From the NCBI GenBank assembly GCA_963739645.1, contig CAVUBM010000090.1:16063-80062 (forward strand): a DNA stretch of 64,000 nucleotides, written 5' to 3'. Position 1 is the stretch's first letter, and the number at the start of each line of letters is the position of its first letter. A program made the position numbers and the translations under genes. The notes under the pieces were generated by a model. It was given only the letters and a program-made list of their open reading frames with translations, did not search any database and was not told the DNA's origin. The stretch is from JASHPR01 sp963739645 (GTDB lineage Bacteria > Actinomycetota > Actinomycetes > Streptosporangiales > Streptosporangiaceae). Of this stretch, positions 17,630 to 26,065 are shown one piece after another.

Positions 17630-18231
17630 CGATCCGCGCGGTCATCTTTGATATTGGCGGGGTACTCGAGAATGACCCCGCCACCGGCTGGCTGGAGCGC
17701 TGGGCCGGGCGGCTCGGCCTCGGCGGGCCGGACATGGCCGCCCGGCTCGGGCCAATATCGCGGGCCGGCAATATAGGCGCCATCACCCTGGACCAGGCGC
17801 AGGACCGGATCGCCGCGGTCCTCGGCCTGGACGACGCCCAGCTCGCGCGGTTCATGGCGGACCTGTGGACCGAGTACCTCGGCACCCTCAACACCGAGCT
17901 GGCCGGCTACTTCGCGGCGCTGCGGCCGCGGTACAAGACCGCGATTGGCAGCAACAGCTTCGTAGGCGCGCGGGAGCGCGAACGGGACGCCTACGGGTTC
18001 GAGGACCTCTGCGACGTGGTGGTCTACTCCCACGAGGAGGGCCTGGAAAAGCCGGACCCGCGCTTCTACCGCATCGTCACCGACCGGCTCGGCGTGCCGC
18101 CGCGCGAGGCGGTGTTCCTCGACGACCACGAGGAGTGCGTGCAGGGGGCCCGCGACGTCGGCATGGCCGCGGTGCTCTTCGGCAGCAACGAGCAGGCCAT
18201 CGCCGATCTCGATGCTTACCTGCGCGGTTGA
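17626..18231 (+). CDS. HAD-superfamily hydrolase
   Basis: 201 residues. Motif I IFDIGGVLEND (nucleophile position D, second acid replaced as in HAD-IA variants with DIGGVL), motif II near GSNSF, motif III Lys in EKPDPRFYRIV, and motif IV FLDDHEECVQGAR. A four-helix cap of HAD-IA type lies between motifs I and II. Acts on a phosphate ester or haloacid; the substrate is unknown. The first in-frame start with family-like sequence is GTG 17626; the longer frame from 17545 does not resemble the family. Confidence 0.85.
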   Translation: MTIRAVIFDIGGVLENDPATGWLERWAGRLGLGGPDMAARLGPISRAGNIGAITLDQAQDRIAAVLGLDDAQLARFMADLWTEYLGTLNTELAGYFAALRPRYKTAIGSNSFVGARERERDAYGFEDLCDVVVYSHEEGLEKPDPRFYRIVTDRLGVPPREAVFLDDHEECVQGARDVGMAAVLFGSNEQAIADLDAYLRG

Positions 18232-18301
18232 CAGCCGCACGGTCGGCCTCAAATACTTCTGGAACGCGATTCTAGGCGGCCGGTCGTGCCACGGAGGCGA
18301 G

Positions 18302-19175
18302 ATGTCTCTTGACCACAGGATCGTTGGCGTGCCCAGCGAGCCGCAGGAACGCTCCTGGACCTCAACCGACGCGCTGCTCTACGCGGTCGGCGTCGGGGCG
18401 GGGCTCGGCGACCCGCTGCCAGGAGCTGGAGTTCACCACCGAGAACACCGAGGGCATGCCGCAGCGGGTGCTGCCCACGTACGCCGTGCTGATCGCGCAG
18501 GCGCGTTCCGCGCGCAGCCTGGGCGACTTCGACCGGGCCCTGCTCGTGCACGCCGAGCAGGGGTTCGAGCTGCACCAGCCGCTGCCGGTGGCGGGCACCG
18601 CGCGCACCGTCTCGACCGTAACCGGCCTCTACGACAAGGGCGCCGGCGCGCTGGTGGTCAGCGAGAACGTGGCCGAGGACGCGGCGACCGGCGCCAAGCT
18701 GGTGACGTCGACGAGCAGCGTGTACATCAGGGGCGAGGGCGGTTTCGGCGGCGACCGCGCATTGAAGGGGGAAGGGGAGGCGGGTGGGGGCTGGGAGCGG
18801 CCCACCCGCCCGGCGGACCACACGGTGACCATGCCCACCCGGCCGGAACAGGCGCTGCTGTACCGGCTGTCCGGCGACAGGAACCCGCTGCACGCGGACC
18901 CGGGGTTCGCGGCCCGCGGCGGGTTCCGCCGGCCGATCCTGCACGGCCTGTGCACCTACGGGTTCACCGGGCGCGCGCTGCTGCACACGCTGTGCGGCTC
19001 GGACCCGGCCAGGTTCCGGTCCATGTCCGGGCGGTTCACCCGGCCGGTGCTGCCCGGTGAAACGCTGGTGGTGTCGATCTGGCGGGACGGCGAAGGCACC
19101 GCCTCGTTCCGGACCGCGACCGAGGACGGGAGCGTGGTCATCGACCGCGGCCAGATGCAGTTCGCGGCCGCGTAG
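18302..19175 (+). CDS. MaoC-family enoyl-CoA hydratase 2 (frameshifted near 18418)
   Basis: Begins at ATG 18302 behind ACGGAGGCGAG. The first 39 residues (VPSEPQERSWTSTDALLYAV) continue in the next frame from about 18420 (QELEFTTENTEGMPQRVLPT), as if one C were surplus in the CTGCCAGG stretch. The rest is a double hot-dog fold: a degenerate N-terminal half and a C-terminal half with hydratase-2 motif SGDRNPLHADPGFA (catalytic Asp and His), then FRRPILHGLCTYGFTGRAL. It hydrates trans-2-enoyl-CoA to the 3R-hydroxy product, the step after the FadE pair. The stop shares a base with the next start. Confidence 0.85.
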
Positions 19176-20359
19176 TGGCGCCCCCGGCCGCGGCCATCGC
19201 GGGCATCCACGAGTTCCCCCAGCGGATCGCCGGGGGCCTGAGCCCATTGCAGATCAAGGCGGAGTGCGCGGCGCGGGCCCTGGAGGACGCGGGACTGACC
19301 TGGGCCGACGTCGACGCCGTGTACGACGCGAGCGAGGCAGGCCCGATGCAGGGGCTGACGATCGCCGAGTACTTCGGCATCACCCCGCGGGTGGTCGACA
19401 CCACGGCCGTCGGCGGCAGCTCGTACGAGTTCCACGCCGCGCACGCCGCCAGGGACATCGCCGCGGGCCAGGCCAGCGTCGCGCTGCTCACGTACGGGTC
19501 AACGGCGCACAGCGAGTCGCGGGCCATCGGGACCGGCCCCCGTCCGTCCGCCGGGCCGCAGCCGGCCGTCAACATGGAGCGGCCCTACGGGCTGACCCTG
19601 ATCGGGAACTACGCGCTGGTGGCCCGGCGGCACATGGCCCAGTACGGCACCACGGCCGAGCAGCTGGCCGAGATCGCGGTCATCACGCGCAGGCACGCCA
19701 CGCGGAATCCGGAGGCCGTGGCCGGGCTGGCCGACATCGGCATCAGGAACAACGGCGAGATCACCGTCGATGACGTGCTCGGCTCACGGCTGATCGCCGA
19801 CCCGCTGCACCTGCTGGAGTGCTGCATCGTCTCGGACGGCGGCGGGGCGGTGGTGATCGTGTCGCCGGACGTGGCGGCCGGGATCCGCCCGCCGCCCGTC
19901 TGGATCCTCGGCACGGGTGAGGCCGTCGGGTACCCGGGTTACGGCGCCGACATCACCACCACCGCCGCGGTCAGGTCAGGGAGCGAGGCGTTCGGCCGGG
20001 CGGGCGTGCGGCCCGAGGAGATCGACATCGCGATGATCTACGACTCGTTCACGATCACGGTGCTGGCCATCCTGGAGGATCTCGGCTTCGCCAAGAAGGG
20101 CGAGGGCGGGCCGCTCGCGGCCAGCGGCCGGCTGGCGTTTGACCAGCCCGGCGGGCCGGCGCTGAACACCGACGGCGGCGGCCTGTCGTCCAACCACCCG
20201 GGCATGCGCGGGATCTTCCTGCTCATCGAGGCCACCCGGCAGCTGCGCGGCCAGTCCACGGCCCAGGTTCCCGGCGCCCGCCTGGCGGTCGCGCACGGGA
20301 ACGGCGGGCTGCTCGGCACCAGGCACGCGGCCGCCACGATCGTGCTGGGCAGGCAGTAA
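19175..20359 (+). CDS. Thiolase-fold lipid-transfer (Ltp/SCP-x type) protein, probable retro-aldolase
   Basis: 394 residues of the non-decarboxylating thiolase fold. The segment around residue 75 that carries the nucleophilic Cys in thiolases reads TTAVGGSSYEFHAAHAA, so that Cys is absent. The C-terminal region keeps DGGGLSSNHPGMRGIF and the AHGNGGLLGTRHA loop. Loss of the Cys together with an adjacent DUF35 gene is the pattern of Ltp2-type enzymes, which act as retro-aldolases on steroid side-chain CoA thioesters. Assignment as aldolase is inference. GTG start overlaps the hydratase stop. Confidence 0.85.
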   Translation: MAPPAAAIAGIHEFPQRIAGGLSPLQIKAECAARALEDAGLTWADVDAVYDASEAGPMQGLTIAEYFGITPRVVDTTAVGGSSYEFHAAHAARDIAAGQASVALLTYGSTAHSESRAIGTGPRPSAGPQPAVNMERPYGLTLIGNYALVARRHMAQYGTTAEQLAEIAVITRRHATRNPEAVAGLADIGIRNNGEITVDDVLGSRLIADPLHLLECCIVSDGGGAVVIVSPDVAAGIRPPPVWILGTGEAVGYPGYGADITTTAAVRSGSEAFGRAGVRPEEIDIAMIYDSFTITVLAILEDLGFAKKGEGGPLAASGRLAFDQPGGPALNTDGGGLSSNHPGMRGIFLLIEATRQLRGQSTAQVPGARLAVAHGNGGLLGTRHAAATIVLGRQ

Positions 20360-20766
20360 TGGCCGAGGTTCCTGAGCGTCCGCTGCCGCAGTTCCCCGAG
20401 CCCGATACCGAGGCGTTCTGGGCGGCGACCGCCGGGCACCGGCTGACCTATCAGGTGTGCCGCAGCTGCGGCCAGATCGTGTTCTACCCGCGGCGGCACT
20501 GCCCCGGCTGCCTGCGGGGCGACCTGGAGCAGCGGGACTCGGCGGGGCGCGGCACCGTGTACTCGTTCACCGTGATCCGCCAGAACCGGCATCCGTTCTT
20601 CCGGGCCCGCGTGCCGTACGTGGTCGGCCTGATCGACCTGGACGAAGGGTTCCGGATGATGGCGGAGATCGAGGCGGCCCCTGACGCGGTGCGCGTGGAC
20701 CAGCGTGTGGCCGTGGGCTGGGAGGATCACGACGGGCTGAGCGTTCCGGTGTTCGGGCCCGAGTAA
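20359..20766 (+). CDS. DUF35 OB-fold/zinc-ribbon acyl-CoA-associated protein
   Basis: 135 residues. An N-terminal helix (DTEAFWAATAGHRLTYQ) leads to a rubredoxin-like zinc ribbon CRSCGQIVFYPRRHCPGC (CxxC-x10-CxxC), followed by an OB-fold (GTVYSFTVIRQNRHPFF). In characterised systems DUF35 proteins form complexes with Ltp/thiolase-fold proteins and are required for their stability or activity. The ATG overlaps the stop of the thiolase-fold gene, supporting one complex. Confidence 0.9.
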   Translation: MAEVPERPLPQFPEPDTEAFWAATAGHRLTYQVCRSCGQIVFYPRRHCPGCLRGDLEQRDSAGRGTVYSFTVIRQNRHPFFRARVPYVVGLIDLDEGFRMMAEIEAAPDAVRVDQRVAVGWEDHDGLSVPVFGPE

Positions 20767-20950
20767 CCGTGCCACCACACTGCGGCACCAGCAGATTCCG
20801 ACGGCGGGTCGATACGGGCAATGCGAAGGCATAAATACCCGGACCGGCTCGTCGGGCTCTCCCTCTTGGGGGTTTTCAGAAAGCCATTCGCGGTAACGCA
20901 CCGCGGGCTATTCGCATGCCCGCTGAGAATGTCTGGTTCGTCACACCCGA

Positions 20951-21544
20951 TCAGCTCAGCAGCCGCCGCAGGAGTTCGTCGATGGCGTCGGCCCCGTCTT
21001 TCATCGCGGCCTCCTGGTCATCCGACCTGGCCACGAGCAGCGCCACTTCGTTGACCGAGGCGAGCAGCACGTGGGCGAGCGTGCCGACCAGTTCCGGCCG
21101 CATGTTGCCCTGGTTGGCGACCTCCTGCAGCACGGCCCTGATCAGGCCGAGGGCGTGGCGTTCCTCCATGGCCCGCCACTCCTGCCAGCCCAGCACCGAC
21201 GGGGCGTCGATCAGCAGGATGCGCTGCACCACCGGATCGCTGGCCAGCCTGATCCACTCGATGAAGCCCTTGCGCAGCGCGTCGACCGGCCCCGTCGCGT
21301 CGCCCGCGGCGGCCAGCGTCTGCATCCCGACCTTGGTCTCGACATCCTCGACCACGGCCTCGTACAGGGCCTCCTTGCCCGCGAAGTGGTGGTAGAGCGA
21401 GCCCCGGCTGACCCCGGCCTCCCTGAGCACCGCCTCGATCGAGGTGCCCTCGTACCCGTGGTCGGCGAACAGGCGGGTGGCGATCGCGACCAGCTGAGCC
21501 CGCGTGGCCTCACCGCGGGCGATGTTCTTGTTCGGTCGTTCCAT
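20951..21544 (-). CDS. TetR-family repressor
   Basis: 197 residues. HTH at 10-60: ATRAQLVAIATRLFADHGYE and VSRGSLYHHFAGKEALYEAV. The C-terminal ligand domain is helical with a tail of the TetR_C type (DAPSVLGWQEWRAMEERHAL). Divergent from an alpha/beta hydrolase gene; two related palindromes in the gap are likely its operators. It presumably represses both itself and the hydrolase. Confidence 0.92.
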   Translation of the reverse strand: MERPNKNIARGEATRAQLVAIATRLFADHGYEGTSIEAVLREAGVSRGSLYHHFAGKEALYEAVVEDVETKVGMQTLAAAGDATGPVDALRKGFIEWIRLASDPVVQRILLIDAPSVLGWQEWRAMEERHALGLIRAVLQEVANQGNMRPELVGTLAHVLLASVNEVALLVARSDDQEAAMKDGADAIDELLRRLLS

Positions 21545-21642
21545 CTCGGCTCCTGGCTCAGCTGGCGTGCTCAGCTAGATCATCCCGCCTGGCGTGGTCG
21601 CAGGGGGCCGGCTCGCTCTTCAAGGTTGCCCCACCCGGCGAG

Positions 21643-21690
21643 TTGACAGACCGACTGTCGGTCTGTTTCGATAAACCGACAGTCGGTTTA
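21643..21690. promoter_or_regulatory. Promoter with two TetR operators
   Basis: Two perfect palindromes share the core ACCGAC-N-GTCGGT: one of 21 bp at 21646-21666 (arms ACAGACCGAC and its complement) and one of 19 bp at 21672-21690 (arms TAAACCGAC and GTCGGTTTA). A TTGACA at 21643-21648 with TTCGAT 18 bp downstream could be the promoter of the hydrolase gene, lying right over the operators. Repression by the adjacent TetR protein is inferred. Confidence 0.8.
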
Positions 21691-21729
21691 GATCTTTAAG
21701 AGTACCGCACCTCACGAGGAAGGACCCCC

Positions 21730-22614
21730 ATGGAAATCCACGAGCTCGACGCCCACCGGCACGCCACGGCGACCCGCTCCGGTGAGGTCAGCTACGTCGA
21801 CGTCGGCACCGGGCCGGTCGCGCTGTTCGTGCACGGCCTCGCCACCAGCGCCTACCTGTGGCGCAACGTCATCGAGGCCCTGGCCGGGCAGCGCCGCTGC
21901 ATCGCCATCGACCTGCCGCTGCACGGCCAGAGCCCGGTGACTCCCGAGCAGGACGTGTCGATCGCCGCGCTGGCCCAGCTCATCGGTGACTTCTGCGACG
22001 CGCTGGGGCTGGACCGCGTCGACCTGGTCGCCAACGACACCGGGGGCGCAATCGCCCAGGTCTTCGCGGCCAGGAACCCGCAGCGGCTGGCCACGCTGAC
22101 CCTCACCAACTGCGACACGAGCGACAATCTGCCGCCCGAGGCCTTCAAGCCGACGGTCGAGCTCGCGGCCGCCGGCGCCCTCGCGCTGGCCGCGGTCTCG
22201 CTGCTGGGCAACATTGACGCCGCCCGTGATCTCGTCTTCGGCCCGGGCTACGAGCACCCCGAACTCCTGGCGCCGGAGACCGTCCGCGCCTACCTGGAGC
22301 CGTGTTTCGGCACCCTGGACCGGGCCCTCCAGTTCGAGCGAATGGTGGCGGCGCTCGACGCCGACGACCTGCGGGCGGTCGAGCCGCAGCTCAGGGAGTT
22401 CACCGTGCCCACCCTGCTGGTCTGGGGGACCGGCGACACCTTCTTCGACGTCTCCTGGGCCTACTGGCTGAGGGACACCATTCCCGGGGTGAGCCGCGTG
22501 GTGACGATCGACGGTGCCCGGCTGTTCTTCCCCGACGAGCGGCCCGCGGATCTCGCGCGCGAACTCGAGCGGCACTGGTCGGAGCAGCGCACCGCCCACC
22601 TGGCGGCCAGCTGA
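21730..22614 (+). CDS. Alpha/beta hydrolase, haloalkane-dehalogenase-like
   Basis: 294 residues. Oxyanion-hole segment LFVHGLATSAYLWRNV, then DLPLHGQSPV, and a nucleophile elbow VANDTGGAIAQVFA where the nucleophile is Asp, as in haloalkane dehalogenases and fluoroacetate-type enzymes. The acid lies in a WGTGDTFFD segment. At the usual catalytic His site (GHF) the sequence reads GARLFFPDERP, so His is not present there. Enzymatic role uncertain: either another His serves, or the protein binds rather than hydrolyses. Controlled by the divergent TetR. Confidence 0.85.
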   Translation: MEIHELDAHRHATATRSGEVSYVDVGTGPVALFVHGLATSAYLWRNVIEALAGQRRCIAIDLPLHGQSPVTPEQDVSIAALAQLIGDFCDALGLDRVDLVANDTGGAIAQVFAARNPQRLATLTLTNCDTSDNLPPEAFKPTVELAAAGALALAAVSLLGNIDAARDLVFGPGYEHPELLAPETVRAYLEPCFGTLDRALQFERMVAALDADDLRAVEPQLREFTVPTLLVWGTGDTFFDVSWAYWLRDTIPGVSRVVTIDGARLFFPDERPADLARELERHWSEQRTAHLAAS

Positions 22615-22677
22615 GCCACCCCGCCCGCCGCCGGCCCGGCGGCGGGGCGGAGGCCCACCTGCCCGCCGGCGGAGGCT

Positions 22678-22719
22678 CGCCCGCCTGCCTGATCCACGGG
22701 GGCATCAGGCAGGCGGGCG
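22678..22719. terminator. Bidirectional hairpin between hydrolase and sigJ
   Basis: Arms CGCCCGCCTGCCTGAT (22678-22693) and its exact complement (22704-22719) form a 16-bp stem with a 10-base loop between two convergent genes, overlapping the sigJ stop codon. A second GC-rich inverted repeat lies at about 22620-22652. Confidence 0.75.
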
Positions 22720-23637
22720 CAGCCGGTGGCGGAGCCCCTGCACATCGGCCAGCGGGCCGAGGTGGCGCAGCTTGTCCGGGTTGATGACCGACCGGACCGC
22801 CTGCACCTGGCCATCGGCGATGTCCAGGACGAACACGCTGATGAGACGGCCATCCGGAGCGAGCAGCCGCGCGCCGGCCTGCCCGTTGAACTCGGCGGGC
22901 TCGATCAGGATCCCGACCTGCCGCATCTGGTTCGCGATACCGACCAGGAGCCGGCTGACGTGGTCGCGGCCCACGATCGGGCGCGGCCAGGACGGGCTGG
23001 TGCCGCCGCTGTCGCCGTAGACGACGGCGTCCGCGGCCAGCATCGAGACCAGGCCGTCCATGTCCCCCTGGCCGACGGCACTGAAGAACTTGGCGGCCAG
23101 TTCCGCGCGCTTGCTGCGCGATGCCTCGAAGCGCGGCTTCTGCTCATTGACGTGGCGCCGGGCCCGAAGCGCCAGCTGACGGCAGTTGTCCGAGGTCTTC
23201 CCGACGATGCGCGCGATCTCGTCGTAGTCGTAGCCGAAGACGTCGTGCAGCAGGAACACGGCTCGCTCCACCGGCGTCAGCCGCTCCAGCAACAGCAGGA
23301 ACGCCATGGACAGGGAGTCGGCCTGCTCGGCCAGGCCCGCCGGGTCAGGGGCGGAGTCGTCGGTCAGCAGCGGCTCGGGCAGCCACTCGCCCAGGTAGGC
23401 CTCGCGCCTGACCCGCGCGGACCGCAGGTAGTCGATGCACAGCCGGGTGGTCACGGCGGACAGGTAGGCCTTGGGCGAGCTGATCGCGTTCTCGCCGTTC
23501 TCCCCGGACTCCGCACGGTGGTAGCGCAAGAATGCCTCCTGGACGACGTCCTCCGCCTCGCTCGCGCTGCCGAGCATCCGGTAGGCGATCGAGAACATCA
23601 GCGGCCGGTGCTGCTCATAGACCTCGGCGGTACTCAC
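22705..23637 (-). CDS. sigJ: ECF41-type RNA polymerase sigma factor SigJ
   Basis: 310 residues from GTG 23637, preceded by GGGAGGA. Region 2 (MFSIAYRMLGSASEAEDVVQ, YLSAVTTRLCIDYLRSARV) and region 4 (RLTPVERAVFLLHDVFGYDY, DEIARIVGKTSDNCRQLALR) are followed by a SnoaL-like C-terminal domain ending SVINPDKLRHLGPLADVQ. The SnoaL extension and NPDKL motif define ECF41, whose tail regulates the sigma activity without a classical anti-sigma factor. ECF41 genes usually adjoin a carboxymuconolactone decarboxylase, oxidoreductase or epimerase gene; here an NAD-dependent epimerase gene lies directly upstream. Confidence 0.93.
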   Translation of the reverse strand: MSTAEVYEQHRPLMFSIAYRMLGSASEAEDVVQEAFLRYHRAESGENGENAISSPKAYLSAVTTRLCIDYLRSARVRREAYLGEWLPEPLLTDDSAPDPAGLAEQADSLSMAFLLLLERLTPVERAVFLLHDVFGYDYDEIARIVGKTSDNCRQLALRARRHVNEQKPRFEASRSKRAELAAKFFSAVGQGDMDGLVSMLAADAVVYGDSGGTSPSWPRPIVGRDHVSRLLVGIANQMRQVGILIEPAEFNGQAGARLLAPDGRLISVFVLDIADGQVQAVRSVINPDKLRHLGPLADVQGLRHRLRPPA

Positions 23638-23655
23638 GTCAGTTCCTCCCGCGGG

Positions 23656-24614
23656 TTACACGGCTCCGCGGGCCGGCTCGGACTCGGCGAGCCCGCGGGT
23701 GAACCCCTGCCGCCAGCTCGGCCACGCAGGCTCCCAGCCGAGTTCCCGCTTCGCCTTCGCGTTCGACGAACCGCGGATCTGCGTCATCATCGAGACACCC
23801 ACCTCGCCCGCGGCCAGGCGGCCGAGCCAGACCGGGACCCAGTACGGCGCCTTCGCGCCGATCGCCCGGGCCAGGAACGGCAGCCATTCAGCCACGCTAG
23901 CTGGCTCGTCATCGACGACGTTATAGACGCCCGGCGTACCCCGCTCCAGCGCGGCGACGGTCGCGGCGGCGGCGTCGCGGATATGCAGGAATGACCAGAT
24001 ACCCGTGCCGTTGCCGATGATCGGCACCTTCCGCTTGCTGATCATGCCGACGCAGGTCGTCGGAGGCTCCTGGCCCGTAGAACGAGCCGTACCTGAGCAC
24101 GATCCCCTCCATCTGCGCTGCCGCCGGCACCACCTGCTCCAGGTGGCGGATCGCGGCCAGCGACTCGCGCTGCGCGGCAGGCGGGTTCGGGTCAAGCGGG
24201 TCATCCTCCGTCTTCACCGGGCCTCCCTCACGGATGTTCGTCCAGCCCGTGTAGCTCTGGGCCACGAAGCGCTTGACGCCCGCGGCCGCGGCCGCCGCCA
24301 GCAGGTGGTCGGTTCCCTCGGTCCGTAGCTGGTTGGTGACGGCGAACACCTTGTCGAAACCACGCAGGTTGAAGGCGCCAGGCCAGGGAGGTCATCTGGT
24401 GGATGACCACCTCGGGCTCGGCCTGGGCGACCGCCCTGCCGACGGCCGTCGCGTCCAGGCCGTCGACCACGACGGGCTCGGCGCCAAGCTCGCGCAGCAG
24501 CGCGGTCTTGCCCGGGCTCCGGGTCGTCGCCGTGACCTGATGTCCTTGCGCTGTGAGCTGCGGCAGCAACTGCTGCCCGATCGCTCCGGCCGCGCCGGCC
24601 ACGAAGACTCGCAT
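23656..24614 (-). pseudogene. NAD-dependent epimerase/dehydratase, split by two frameshifts
   Basis: Atypical SDR of about 318 residues. AAAGGAG precedes ATG 24614. The first frame has the nucleotide motif VAGAAGAIGQQLLPQL and runs to HQMTSLA; near 24390 one surplus base switches to GFDKVFAVTNQLRTEGTDHL and SYTGWTNI; near 24050 another surplus base switches to MISKRKVPIIGNGTG, IWSFLHIRDAAAATVAAL and the C-terminus. The catalytic YxxxK is not canonical, as in many SDR a5-like proteins. It is co-directional with sigJ, 18 bases upstream, and is the likely SigJ-associated oxidoreductase. Conserved residues persist on both sides of each break, so errors in sequencing are likely. Confidence 0.8.
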
Positions 24615-24751
24615 CGTTTACTCCTTTCGGGCTCTGCCCGGCCCCTCTGGACCGGCCGTACTCTCAGACGAGATACGGCAGTTGCCCGTGACACCCGTCG
24701 TAGCACTCGCGCCGAATGGCTGAGCCTGGGAACGTGTTAGGAAGCCGACCC

Positions 24752-26041
24752 GTGACCCCGCCGGATCAACTGCGCGCAGGCTCGCGTCGTCGGATCGTCT
24801 GCCTGCTGGCCTTTGCCGCCCTGGCGGTGCTGCTGGCGGTGCCGGCGGTGGTCGGCCCGCCCCGGCCGGAGCGCCTGCTGAGCCCGGTTCAGGTCCGGTC
24901 CGACATCGAAGTGCCGGGCACCGTCAGCCTGTCTCGCGACTGCGGTTTCAGCACGCCGCTGCCCGGCCACCCCGGCCGCAGTCTGTGGCTGTTCTGCGAC
25001 ACGCCGGTCTACGTGCGCGGCCAGAACGCCAGCGGCCACGTCACCTGGGTGCTCAGCCGCTTCATCGCCGGCTCGACGGCCGCGGTCGGCCCGCCCGCGG
25101 CCGCGGGCCAGCCGCCGAGCCCGCTCAGCGAACTCGGCACGCCACGTCTGCTTGCCGCGGCGGGTGTCACCGGCGTGCCCGCGCTCGGCGGCCGGCCTGG
25201 GCTGGGTGGCCGGCTTGCGCCGGGCGGGGTGCCAGAGCCGTTCCTCCCGGCGCCGGCGGGGCTCGTCAGCAGCGCCGGCCTGCCGTGCGGCCAGAGCAGC
25301 GGCAGCTACGCGGCCTCGTGGGTCACCGGCGTCGCCCGCGTACCGCACCGGCCGGACCTGCTGGTGACGTTCAATGACTTCTGCGTGATACCGGGGAACC
25401 TGATTCCTGAGGGCTTTGGCTTGGCTGAGTATGACCCGGCGACGGGGACGCTGGTTCGGGTTGCGACGGTGTTCACCAGGGCGGACTTTGGCGGTACCGC
25501 CGCGGAGATGTCAACGAGGGAACTCGGTTCGCCGGTCTTCTCCGGCCGCTACCTGTACCTGTTCGCGCGCTGCCCACCGGGCGGCGACGGCACCCGCGGC
25601 CCGTGCCGGGCGGGGGCGGTGTTCGAGGCGCGGGTGGCCGCGAACCCGTCGGCGTGGACCCGCCCGCTCAGCTACCAATGGTGGAGCCGGGACACGCCCA
25701 CCTCATGGACCTCAGACGCAGCTCAGGCGACGTCGATCGTCGCCGGGCCAGAACCAGACGGCGTCAGCGTGGCCAGCTTCGGTGGGCGGCGGTTCGTGCT
25801 CGTCGAGCAGACCAGCCTCAAGGGCGCGTTCGCGGTGTACGAGTCGCCGGCCCCCTCCGGCCCGTGGCGACTCGTGACGTCCGGGCAGGTGACGTGCGGG
25901 ACAGCCACGGGCTTCCTGAACTTCTGCCGCGCGATCATCGCGCACCCCGAGTTCAGTACGCGGTCCCAGCTGATCCTGTCCTACTTCAACCCTGCCACGG
26001 CTCCTCACGGCCACGTCATGATGGCCGGATTCCGCTGGTAG
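24752..26041 (+). CDS. Secreted or membrane-anchored protein of unknown function, beta-propeller-like
   Basis: 429 residues starting at GTG 24752, which has AGGAAG eight bases upstream (the longer frame from 24716 lacks one). One transmembrane/signal segment at about residues 14-33 (IVCLLAFAALAVLLAVPAVV). The exported part contains DCGFSTPLPGHPGRSLWLFC, repeated Trp/Phe-rich blades, VTFNDFCVIPGN, ELGSPVFSGRYLYLFARC and an ending HPEFSTRSQLILSYFNP typical of DUF4185-like or five-bladed glycan-active propellers. Several cysteines could form disulfides. Function unknown; the fold is a guess from pattern. Confidence 0.65.
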   Translation: MTPPDQLRAGSRRRIVCLLAFAALAVLLAVPAVVGPPRPERLLSPVQVRSDIEVPGTVSLSRDCGFSTPLPGHPGRSLWLFCDTPVYVRGQNASGHVTWVLSRFIAGSTAAVGPPAAAGQPPSPLSELGTPRLLAAAGVTGVPALGGRPGLGGRLAPGGVPEPFLPAPAGLVSSAGLPCGQSSGSYAASWVTGVARVPHRPDLLVTFNDFCVIPGNLIPEGFGLAEYDPATGTLVRVATVFTRADFGGTAAEMSTRELGSPVFSGRYLYLFARCPPGGDGTRGPCRAGAVFEARVAANPSAWTRPLSYQWWSRDTPTSWTSDAAQATSIVAGPEPDGVSVASFGGRRFVLVEQTSLKGAFAVYESPAPSGPWRLVTSGQVTCGTATGFLNFCRAIIAHPEFSTRSQLILSYFNPATAPHGHVMMAGFRW

Positions 26042-26065
26042 CCAGACGCGAGTATTTGGACCCAG

